NCBI GenBank assembly: GCA_030951045.1
Contig: JAUZQJ010000021.1
Location: 16,944 to 80,943 of the forward strand
Reading direction: 5' to 3'
Source of the DNA: Mariprofundus sp.
GTDB taxonomy: Bacteria; Pseudomonadota; Zetaproteobacteria; Mariprofundales; Mariprofundaceae
DNA: 64,000 nt
A program made the position numbers and the translations under genes. Shown one piece after another: positions 1 to 10,025 of the stretch. How positions within the stretch are numbered: position 1 is the stretch's first letter; every line of letters starts with the position of its first letter. Below the pieces are notes generated by a model. The model was not told where the DNA came from, made no database searches, and saw nothing but the letters and a program-made list of their open reading frames with translations.

Positions 1-597
1 AACGGGCACCAAGTCTAGAGGCTTCACTGAATTCGCCAGTTTAAATAATACCCCATCGCGATGTTCTTTTTGTCCTGTAGAGCTTTGAACAGCCCAGCGG
101 GCATATGCAGCTGCCTTATTCAGTGCTTTTGTATTGTTCTCTTTATCCGGCAGCCAGCCCATGACATGTGTGGCAAAAGCCAGCTCAGTAAATGTCTCGG
201 CAAATATGATGCTGAATTCATCGGCAATCTGCGCTGCTTGCTCATCATCAATGATATCGTCATCGGTCTGTTTGTTCAGGCGCTGTACGAACTGTTTTTT
301 ACACTGATATAGTGGAGACAATTGTTGTTGTTTCTCAGCCAGTTGTTTGATGTCGCTATCAATATCAAATAGCGCTGCGATGAATGTCTCAAGCTGTGGT
401 GCCAGTTCAATCAACAGGGCAGCTTCATTTTTCTTATCAAGAGAAGAAGGATTGGATCTGGCCGCCAACAGACGATCCGCAAGATCTGAATTCTGAGATT
501 TAAGCAGGCCGATAAATAGTTTATCAATACGTTTCAGGCCCTTGCTGTGATACAGGTCCATGAAATCCAGATCGTGTTTCAGATGCAGCTCATGCAA
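1..597 (-). CDS. Partial CDS running off the left edge; N-terminal part of a large protein, possibly a GltD-like FAD-dependent oxidoreductase
   Basis: Reverse-strand frame open from 597 to 1 with no stop: (M)HELHLKHDLDFMDLYHSKGLKRIDKLFIGLL...HRDGVLFKLANSVKPLDLVPV. TTG start preceded by GGGAGG; in-frame stop just upstream. Not in the ORF track because it is truncated. Confidence 0.5.
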   Translation of the reverse strand, partial: MHELHLKHDLDFMDLYHSKGLKRIDKLFIGLLKSQNSDLADRLLAARSNPSSLDKKNEAALLIELAPQLETFIAALFDIDSDIKQLAEKQQQLSPLYQCKKQFVQRLNKQTDDDIIDDEQAAQIADEFSIIFAETFTELAFATHVMGWLPDKENNTKALNKAAAYARWAVQSSTGQKEHRDGVLFKLANSVKPLDLVPV

Positions 598-917
598 ATC
601 AGCCTCCCGAAGTGTCCATGTTCAGCATAGAATAATCTTTTTCTTACCTAAATTACAGTAGGTGTTCAGTTCATAACGTAATCGTTTTTTGAAATGTGAT
701 GCTATTCATGAATGGGGTGATAAATATTGTTGAATGCATCATGTTTAATCGCATGTGCGTTGCTGAGAGGGGAGAACAGATCAGTCACATTGGCTTCTAT
801 ATGATTGTGGTCGCTAGATGGATGTGATCAGGCCATACTGCGCGGATTATTGATCAGCTTGAATGACCACCTTGGTATAACCCAATATGTCTTGCTCAAT
901 AATTAAGCGAGGATGCT

Positions 918-1208
918 ATGAAAAAAACGTTTCAATTAAGTCACCCGAAAAAAAAGGTCGCAAGGCTGGTGGACTCTGTACGGTGCGATGTGAAAAAATA
1001 CCTGAAAAGAGAGCGTAAAAAAGATCTATCTGAAGGTGTGGACTATTGGGATTTTGATTGCAAATTTGGTCCCAGTGCTGAACTGGCTGAAGTGATTGAA
1101 GTGGCGGATATTGGAAAAGCTATTGATGAGGCAGAAAAACAGCAGTTTGAGGCAGTATATGTAGAAATTCTGGCCAAACCGGGTTACAGAGCAGAACGGG
1201 ATAATTGA
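918..1208 (+). CDS. DUF6172-like small conserved protein
   Basis: ORF MKKTFQLSHPKKKVARLVDSVRCDVKKYLKRERKK..VDYWDFDCKFG...YVEILAKPGYR; family recognised from memory. Confidence 0.65.
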   Translation: MKKTFQLSHPKKKVARLVDSVRCDVKKYLKRERKKDLSEGVDYWDFDCKFGPSAELAEVIEVADIGKAIDEAEKQQFEAVYVEILAKPGYRAERDN

Positions 1209-1290
1209 AGGCTCCAGCATAAGTCTGCTTAAGCATAATTGTTGAAGGGGTAATAGCGGTGCTATGCCCTACTGTATGACTTGGTTATAG

Positions 1291-3195
<1,905 letters not shown>

Positions 3196-3217
3196 TTACC
3201 ATATTAGTCAGCATTTT

Positions 3218-3263
3218 CCACCGCAGAGTACGCAGAAGGTGAGTTTTTAATGCGATTGCCCTG
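3218..3263. repeat. Composite intergenic repeat half-copy
   Basis: ccaccgcagagtacgcagaaggtgag + tttttaatgcgattgccctgg; the second part is the reverse complement of the A part at 14543-14560. Confidence 0.55.
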
Positions 3264-3361
3264 GAGTAAACATAGTGATGGATTTACGCTGTGTGATTTT
3301 ACTGTATAATGGATGATAGTCGGTTGTTTATGCTGCCGCTTTGATTCACAGGAGGACTGTT

Positions 3362-3829
3362 ATGGCATATTCCAAGGTTTTTGCGCGTGATATTATGAAT
3401 GCTTCTCCGCCGCATTGTCATATGGATCTATCAGTGGAAGCGGTCGCTAAACGATTTGCTGATGAAGGTATCACAGGCATGTTGGTGGTGGATGATGACA
3501 AGCGTTTGTTGGGAGTGATCACCGAAAGTAATTTGGTCGATCAGCAGCGAAACCTGCATCTGCCGACTGCGATTGCATTGTTTGATATGGTTATCCCCAT
3601 GGGAGCGGCGAAGTTTGAGCAAGAACTTAAGCAAATGCAGGCCATGACGGTGGGTGATCTGGTAGAAGATGATGTGGTATCTGTGAAGGATAGCGCTGAT
3701 TTGAACGAAGTATCCAGTATCATGAGTGATCATCGTATTAATCATTTGCCGGTATTGGATGAATCTGGCGATGTGGTAGTAGGTATGATTTGTAAACATG
3801 ATGTGATCAAAGCGCTGGTCGCTCACTGA
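3362..3829 (+). CDS. CBS-domain pair protein
   Basis: Two CBS-like repeats (GITGMLVVDDDKRLLGVITESNLV / HRINHLPVLDESGDVVVGMICKHDVIKAL); start after GGAGGA. Confidence 0.85.
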   Translation: MAYSKVFARDIMNASPPHCHMDLSVEAVAKRFADEGITGMLVVDDDKRLLGVITESNLVDQQRNLHLPTAIALFDMVIPMGAAKFEQELKQMQAMTVGDLVEDDVVSVKDSADLNEVSSIMSDHRINHLPVLDESGDVVVGMICKHDVIKALVAH

Positions 3830-3835
3830 ATTAGC

Positions 3836-4273
3836 TTGAACTTTTTATCCCGTAACGAAACAGACACGATAGGTATCGCCAACGATTTTTCTGCATCACT
3901 TCAAGCGGGTGATGTGGTGGCTTTGTCTGGTGAACTTGGGGCTGGAAAAAGTGTCTTTTGTCGTGCCTTGATGCGCTCCTTGGGCGTTCAGGATGAGGCT
4001 CTTCCCAGTCCAACCTTTGCTATTATTCAGGAATATGATGGCGCTATTTATAAATTGGCACATATGGACTGGTATAGGCTCGAGGATGCCGATGAAATTG
4101 AGATGCTCGGCGTACGCGACTATTTTCAACCACCATGGATTTGTTTGATTGAGTGGGCAGAGCGAGCAGATACGCTGCTTTCTGATCGCGTTATTCATGT
4201 TGAAATAAGCTGTGTAGAGCATGATCTGGATGCACGCGTGATTAATATTATGGGGTCAACGTCTAAGCCGTAA
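3836..4273 (+). CDS. tsaE: tRNA threonylcarbamoyladenosine biosynthesis ATPase TsaE
   Basis: GELGAGKSVFCRALMRSLG Walker A, SPTFAIIQEY, HMDWYRLED, LIEWAERA; TTG start. Confidence 0.9.
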   Translation: MNFLSRNETDTIGIANDFSASLQAGDVVALSGELGAGKSVFCRALMRSLGVQDEALPSPTFAIIQEYDGAIYKLAHMDWYRLEDADEIEMLGVRDYFQPPWICLIEWAERADTLLSDRVIHVEISCVEHDLDARVINIMGSTSKP

Positions 4274-4310
4274 GTGTATTGGGGTGTCGATCTTTAACTA
4301 TTTGTCTTTA

Positions 4311-4946
4311 TCAGTCGGAAAATGATTCACCATAACAGGCTTCCCACTCTTTCTGGCTGCGGAACTCAAGCCCTAGCTGTTTTAGATGACCATCGTGAAT
4401 ATCGAAAATTAGACCAATCACACTCACGTGTTGTCCCCGTTTCCACGCTTCACGCACAATGGTGTTGCGGCAAATATTGTGTACCTGTGCTTGAACATTG
4501 AGTTCAGCCAAACGCTCAGAACGTTCCTTAGGGGGGAGTTTTTTTAATTCCCCAGCATGTCTGTTGTAAACAAAACGTACCTGATCCAGCCATAGATCTA
4601 CTGGCTGCACGCCGCTGTGTTCGAGTGCCGCATGAATACCACCACAGTCATAATGGCCGCATACGATGATGTTGGGTATTTTGAGTTCATCAATGGCATA
4701 TTCGAGTACGGCCAACGAGTTTAAATCATTGGTGGCAAAGATATTAGCAACATTGCGATGCACAAATACAGAACCTATTGGCAATCCTGCCAGTTTGTCT
4801 GGACCGACACGCGCATCTGAACAGCCTATCCACAGGGTTTCCGGATTCTGGGTTTGTGAGATGCTTTTGAAAAAATCAGGAGTATCCCGTATGACCTGAT
4901 CGGCCCATGAGTGATTGTAAGCAAGCATTTTATCGAGAAATGGCAT
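4311..4946 (-). CDS. can: Beta-class carbonic anhydrase
   Basis: GCSDARV, NVANIF, CGHYDCGGI motifs. Confidence 0.93.
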   Translation of the reverse strand: MPFLDKMLAYNHSWADQVIRDTPDFFKSISQTQNPETLWIGCSDARVGPDKLAGLPIGSVFVHRNVANIFATNDLNSLAVLEYAIDELKIPNIIVCGHYDCGGIHAALEHSGVQPVDLWLDQVRFVYNRHAGELKKLPPKERSERLAELNVQAQVHNICRNTIVREAWKRGQHVSVIGLIFDIHDGHLKQLGLEFRSQKEWEACYGESFSD

Positions 4947-5020
4947 AATGGTGGATAAGACTAGACAGGTGGATCGGTGGGGGGAAGAAAAATTGATGAT
5001 ATGGTGTATTGAGGGCCTCG

Positions 5021-6169
5021 CTAAATGGATAACTCCAAACCATCACTATCATCACCTTGAATGCTTTCTGTTTTGGGAGTGTTCGACGTTGAATCCAAAT
5101 TAGCCATTTTCATCTTTAAACGCAGATTGTTGGCTGAGTCTGCATTTCTAAGCGCTTCCACTTCTGTGATTTTGCCATCTTTCCAAAGCTCAAAAAGGGC
5201 TTGATCAAATGTACGCATGCCATATTGGGCACTCTCTTCCATGGTTTCTTTGATGGCGCTGACATCGCCTTTAAGAATCTGGTCGGATAAGCGGGGTGTG
5301 TTGATCATGATTTCGATGGCGGCAGCGCGTTTGCCATCGACTGTCTTGACCAGACGTTGTGATAAAATGGCGCGAAGATTCAAAGCCAGATTCATATATA
5401 CTTGTTGATGCTGTTCTTCGGGGAAGAAATTAATGATACGATCAAGTGCTTGATTGGCGTTGTTGGCATGTAGGGTGGCCATCGCCAAGTGACCCGTTTC
5501 GGCAAATGAGATGGCATGCTCCATGGTTTCTTTCTCTCGGATTTCACCGAGCAGAATAACATCGGGAGCTTGTCGGAGGGTGTTTTTCAGTGCGGCGCGA
5601 AAGGATGCTGTATCAGAGCCTACTTCACGCTGAGAAACAAAACACTTCTTATGGGTGTGCATAAACTCAACAGGATCTTCAATGGTAATGATGTGGCCAG
5701 CCTGATTGGCATTGCGCCAGTCCACCAATGCCGCCAATGACGTGGATTTACCTGAACCGGTCGCGCCGACCATTAGTACAAGCCCACGCTTACTCATGGC
5801 GATGTCCTTAAAAATGTCTGGTAAATGTAATTCATCAAGAGAGGGTATTTCTGTCGTGATTTGACGAATGACCATGCCGACTGAACCACGCTGGCGATAG
5901 GCATTGACGCGAAATCGCCCCAGAGAAGGTACGGCTGTAGAGAGATTCATTTCCATTTCAACAGCAAATTCAGCTTTTTGTTTTTCGTTCATCAGGCTGT
6001 TGGCCAGTTTTTCAATAATGGCCGGATTGATAGCGGTTTCCCCCAAGCGCAGAATAACGCCGTTAATGCGATAGCCTGGAGGCGCTCCAGCCATCAAATA
6101 TAGATCAGAAGCATCTTTTTCTACCATGACCTTTAATAACTGTTTGATCGAAATATCATCGTTCATCAT
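5021..6169 (-). CDS. pilU: Type IV pilus retraction ATPase PilU/PilT family
   Basis: GATGSGKSTSLAALVDWRN, HIITIEDPVEFMH, ILLGEIREKETMEHAISFAETGHLAMATLHANN; PilU-like length and C-terminus. Confidence 0.88.
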   Translation of the reverse strand: MMNDDISIKQLLKVMVEKDASDLYLMAGAPPGYRINGVILRLGETAINPAIIEKLANSLMNEKQKAEFAVEMEMNLSTAVPSLGRFRVNAYRQRGSVGMVIRQITTEIPSLDELHLPDIFKDIAMSKRGLVLMVGATGSGKSTSLAALVDWRNANQAGHIITIEDPVEFMHTHKKCFVSQREVGSDTASFRAALKNTLRQAPDVILLGEIREKETMEHAISFAETGHLAMATLHANNANQALDRIINFFPEEQHQQVYMNLALNLRAILSQRLVKTVDGKRAAAIEIMINTPRLSDQILKGDVSAIKETMEESAQYGMRTFDQALFELWKDGKITEVEALRNADSANNLRLKMKMANLDSTSNTPKTESIQGDDSDGLELSI

Positions 6170-6310
6170 CTGCTCCGTTGATGTGTGTACGCATCATCAA
6201 GATGTAAGAAGCAAAACACATACCAACTAGCCAGACCTGTGTTGAGCCTGAATCAGGCTGGTTGCTGTTGGAGGCTAAAGGCGTGCTTCAGATGCTACTG
6301 TGTGTCGCTG

Positions 6311-8434
6311 TCACGATGTGCTGTTGAAGCAGCTGGATACTACCTCCTGAAAGTGATCAATGAGATATGGTTTCTGAATAAAACCGGTCAGTCCCTTGCC
6401 TTTAAAGCGCGCGGTAGCATCTTCGGCGCTGTAGCCTGATGAGAGAATCACCCTGATGTCCGGTTTTATGTTGTGCAATGCGTTGTAACACTCTTCACCA
6501 TTCATATGCGGCATGGTCATATCAAGCAGTACACCGGTGATACGATGTTGGTGCTGGCGAAAACATGCAACACCATCTCGACCATCGACAGCGGTGATCA
6601 CTTCAAAGCCCATCTCTTCGAGTATCATGCTGGCCAGCTCACGGATGGTTTCTTCATCATCAATAACAAGGATCAGACCAGAGGAAGGTTCCATCTGAGC
6701 TTTGCTGGTCGGTTCACTCTGCTTGGGTGATTCGGTTATGGGTAAGGCGATTTTAAATGTTGTGCCTTTGTCGGGTTCAGAATAGAGCTTGAGCAAGCCG
6801 TGATGACCATGCACGATGCCCAGTACTGCGCTCATACCCAAGCCTCGACCTGTAAATTTGGTGGTGAAAAAAGGATCAAAGATTTTCTTTTTGGTGTCGG
6901 CATCCATGCCGCAGCCGGAATCAGATACTTCCAGATAGACAAAGCGGCCAGTAGAAATGTCCGGTTTATGGATTGAGCTGTTTAGACAGAGCTCATCAAC
7001 CTGCATAATCCCCGTTGCTACCACGATGACACCACTCTGTTTGAGCATGGCTTCAGAGGCATTGATGACCAGATTCATGAGCACTTGCTGTATCTGGGTG
7101 ATATCAGCGTCAACCATTGGCAGTGTTGTAGAGAGATCACATTTCAATATAACGCTTTTGTCGATGGACACTTCCAGCAGGGAGTGCATCTCTTCAACAA
7201 GCGTGGAAAGGTTGATCGGCTTAATAATAAAATCACCTTTACCTGAATATGCCAGCATCTGCTTGCACAGGTTGGCGGCCTGAAGGCTGGATTGCTCGAT
7301 TCTCTGCAGGTATTCCTGTCCTAGCGAATAGGGATCGATTTTGCGTTTGGCTATGCCGGTATTGCCAATGATAGCGGTAAGAATGTTGTTGAAATCATGC
7401 GCGATGCCACCGGCCAATACTCCCATGGATTCCAGTCTGTCCACATGCTCCATCTGTTGTTGTAAGGCGATCTCCCGACGCAGGTCTCGTGCAATAACAG
7501 CTATACGGTTCGGGTTTCCCTGCGTGTCGGGTAAAGACATGAATGTGCAGGCGGCGGCAATACTATTGGTTTGCTGATCGAGGAATTCACATGCGGATTC
7601 ATAAACGCCCTGTTTGATGGTTTGTGGGAAAATACGTTCTTGCAGCAGTTGATATGTTTCAGGGCTATGGAATGCATCGACTGTCATGTCATCCACTGCC
7701 TGCTCCTGATTCAAACCTATCATGTTTCTGCCTGCCGGGTTGATGTAGAGCACATGCCCCTGCAAGTCAGCGATGCCTACAAAATTCAGCGTGGCTTCAA
7801 TGATAGAGGCCAGATCCCTGACTTCACCGGTGCGTGCTTCCACCAGTGCTTCCAGGTCGGCATGCGATTTCCGCAAGGCTTGCTCGGCAGCTTTGCGCTC
7901 GCTTATATCGCGCAGAACCATGGCATAAGCCAGCGTGTCCCCCTGTTGTACGACCGAACCGACAAACTCGACAGGGAGCTCTGTGCCATCTTTGCATTGC
8001 GCAATGCCTTCGACTCTCTGGTTCATCAAGGCACCACGGCCGCGTGCTAAATGACGATGAAAATAATTCAGGCTGGTGGCATGCAGATGTTTGGGGATGA
8101 GGATGTCTTCAAGCCGTTGATCGATGACTTCCTGGGCGCTGAAGCCAAACATCTGCTCAGCCATGGGGTTCCATGATTTGATATATCCATCATGATCCAG
8201 CCGAATGATGGCGTCCATAGCGTTTTGAACAATCAGTTCAAACCAGTCCTCAACTTTTTCCAGTGCCTTGGATTTTTCTGCAATGCGCTGCTGATAGGAT
8301 TGCAGTTGTTTCTGAAAAGGCAGTTGAGACGCGTTGCTGTCCAACTGGCGCATGCGTTTGCTTAACGCTTTGATGGTTTCCTGTGCAGCATCCAGCTGTT
8401 TTTGCAGTGTGTCCGCAGTCGGCTTGTCGCTCAT
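6311..8434 (-). CDS. PAS-domain hybrid sensor histidine kinase with C-terminal receiver
   Basis: PAS (AIIRLDHDGYIKSWNPMAEQMFGF), HisKA (GGIAHDFNNILTAIIGN), HATPase, REC (LVIDDEETIRELA...). Internal Met (MSDKPTADTLQ) overlaps the upstream stop as ATGA. Confidence 0.9.
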   Translation of the reverse strand: MSDKPTADTLQKQLDAAQETIKALSKRMRQLDSNASQLPFQKQLQSYQQRIAEKSKALEKVEDWFELIVQNAMDAIIRLDHDGYIKSWNPMAEQMFGFSAQEVIDQRLEDILIPKHLHATSLNYFHRHLARGRGALMNQRVEGIAQCKDGTELPVEFVGSVVQQGDTLAYAMVLRDISERKAAEQALRKSHADLEALVEARTGEVRDLASIIEATLNFVGIADLQGHVLYINPAGRNMIGLNQEQAVDDMTVDAFHSPETYQLLQERIFPQTIKQGVYESACEFLDQQTNSIAAACTFMSLPDTQGNPNRIAVIARDLRREIALQQQMEHVDRLESMGVLAGGIAHDFNNILTAIIGNTGIAKRKIDPYSLGQEYLQRIEQSSLQAANLCKQMLAYSGKGDFIIKPINLSTLVEEMHSLLEVSIDKSVILKCDLSTTLPMVDADITQIQQVLMNLVINASEAMLKQSGVIVVATGIMQVDELCLNSSIHKPDISTGRFVYLEVSDSGCGMDADTKKKIFDPFFTTKFTGRGLGMSAVLGIVHGHHGLLKLYSEPDKGTTFKIALPITESPKQSEPTSKAQMEPSSGLILVIDDEETIRELASMILEEMGFEVITAVDGRDGVACFRQHQHRITGVLLDMTMPHMNGEECYNALHNIKPDIRVILSSGYSAEDATARFKGKGLTGFIQKPYLIDHFQEVVSSCFNSTS

Positions 8435-9567
8435 GCTGAACCCAGCGCCAATGCAACCAGTGTCTGATTCACATGCAAGCCTTGCCATTGTTCGCCATAG
8501 GTATCAAAACCGATCACATGATTGCTTATGGCAGTGGTTTTTTCTGCCAACTGCTGGTTTATATTGGCATCACTACCTTCCAGTGCGCGGTAAATACAGT
8601 TGCATATCAAAAGCAGCTCTGCTTTACCTGTCTGTTGCTTAATCTCTGTGATGAACTTGTTATACTCGTCAATCATGTTCTGGTGTTTGCACAAATTCAG
8701 CACCATGCCCTCTTCGATCGCACATCCGAATTCAAGCGAATTATCTTCGCAAACTCGCCTGAGTGCACGTACATAACACTCATCGCCATAAGGGTAGGTC
8801 AGTGGATTATCCGAAAAGATCTGTGCTGTCAGATCACCCATTTCAATGCCGAGTAACTGGGCATAACGCTCGGCGGCGGGTATGCCATCAAGTCGATATA
8901 CCAGCCGTTTATCGACATCCGCTTTGGTAATCACCACATCAATATCACCGGGCATATAATGCTGATGTTTGACGGCATGAAATGGAACCCTGCTCTCTGC
9001 CAGAATAAATAGTGCTGCATGCTGATATGTTTTGCCATTGGCAATCACAAAGGTATGCTCAAATTTCAGGTCATCACCGGCTGAGCCACCGAGCAAAGGA
9101 ATATTTCCCAATTCATTGGCCATGGCTGCGATCACAGGTTCTTCGCGTGTACTCAGACCATCGAAGAAACTCAGGCAAAAATAGTGTTCGGGGTTGAGTT
9201 CGCTGCATGCGATATCCAGCTGCGTTAACATCGCATTACATACTGATTTTGCACTCTCGGCAGCAGAATCGTTGAGGTTCTCAATCACTGCACTGGCCCA
9301 ACGGATATCAGGCGTTGTGATAGCTGAGAGTACCAGTGAACTGTTTTTATGTTGTCCGCTAATCCATTCTCCGGCAGTTGTGCAGCCGGCGATTAATGTG
9401 TTCGGGAAGCGTGTGTGAAGTGCTGCAGCAACGTCGGGTGAATACTGGGCTGAAGAGTGAAACACAAACAGGATGTCGGGCGACACATCATCAGCCCAGT
9501 GGCCTGTCGCTTCAACAATAGCATCGAATGCATCTGGATTACTTGAAGAACCTTCAACGATTTGCAT
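8431..9567 (-). CDS. FIST domain signal-transduction protein
   Basis: FIST N/C features (DILFVFHSSAQYSPDVAAALHTRFPNTLIAGCTTAGEW; YCLSFFDGLS..EEPVIAAMANELGNIPLLGGSAGDD). Confidence 0.85.
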   Translation of the reverse strand: MQIVEGSSSNPDAFDAIVEATGHWADDVSPDILFVFHSSAQYSPDVAAALHTRFPNTLIAGCTTAGEWISGQHKNSSLVLSAITTPDIRWASAVIENLNDSAAESAKSVCNAMLTQLDIACSELNPEHYFCLSFFDGLSTREEPVIAAMANELGNIPLLGGSAGDDLKFEHTFVIANGKTYQHAALFILAESRVPFHAVKHQHYMPGDIDVVITKADVDKRLVYRLDGIPAAERYAQLLGIEMGDLTAQIFSDNPLTYPYGDECYVRALRRVCEDNSLEFGCAIEEGMVLNLCKHQNMIDEYNKFITEIKQQTGKAELLLICNCIYRALEGSDANINQQLAEKTTAISNHVIGFDTYGEQWQGLHVNQTLVALALGSA

Positions 9568-9695
9568 GCTTTAATCCTCCACCAGCATTGATGAGCTTAG
9601 CATACGGTAGCGTCTGTTGTAACAGAAATAAATCAGCATCTCCCTGCATAAGGCCAAAAAATACTCTTAACATATCGAGAGTGATCACGAGGCTG

Positions 9696-9965
9696 TTAAT
9701 CTCTGTTAGGCCAAGGCGATTTTTTTTCGGCGGGCTCTTTCTCTCTTAGCATTTCGAGGTATAAATTTTCTACCTTTGTTCTGGCCCAGGGGGTCTTGCG
9801 TAGAAATTTCAGGCTGGATTTCACTGATGGGTCACTATTGAAACAGCGGATCCTGACGTAGATGCCCAGCTCGCCCCAGCCGTAATGTTTAACCAGATCG
9901 GTGATCATTTTTTCAAGAGTAATGCCATGCAGAGGATTGTTGATTTGCGTTTGTTTGTTAGACAT
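9696..9965 (-). CDS. VF530-type small DNA-binding protein (DUF2132)
   Basis: [53 protein letters not shown]. Confidence 0.75.
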   Translation of the reverse strand: MSNKQTQINNPLHGITLEKMITDLVKHYGWGELGIYVRIRCFNSDPSVKSSLKFLRKTPWARTKVENLYLEMLREKEPAEKKSPWPNRD

Positions 9966-10025
9966 GGGGCAAACCTATGCAAGGCTTAACAAATAGTAAA
10001 AGGAGAGAGGTGAATGTGAACTTTT

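Noticed and set aside
762-800. CTGAGAGGGGAGAA resembling a THI-box
   Set aside because: The second conserved half of the TPP riboswitch (ACCUGAUCUGG...) is absent and the next gene is not thiC.
5217-5740. Plus-strand ORFs antisense to pilU
   Set aside because: Fully antisense to a confident conserved gene; no domain signal. The same applies to most antisense ORFs in the track.
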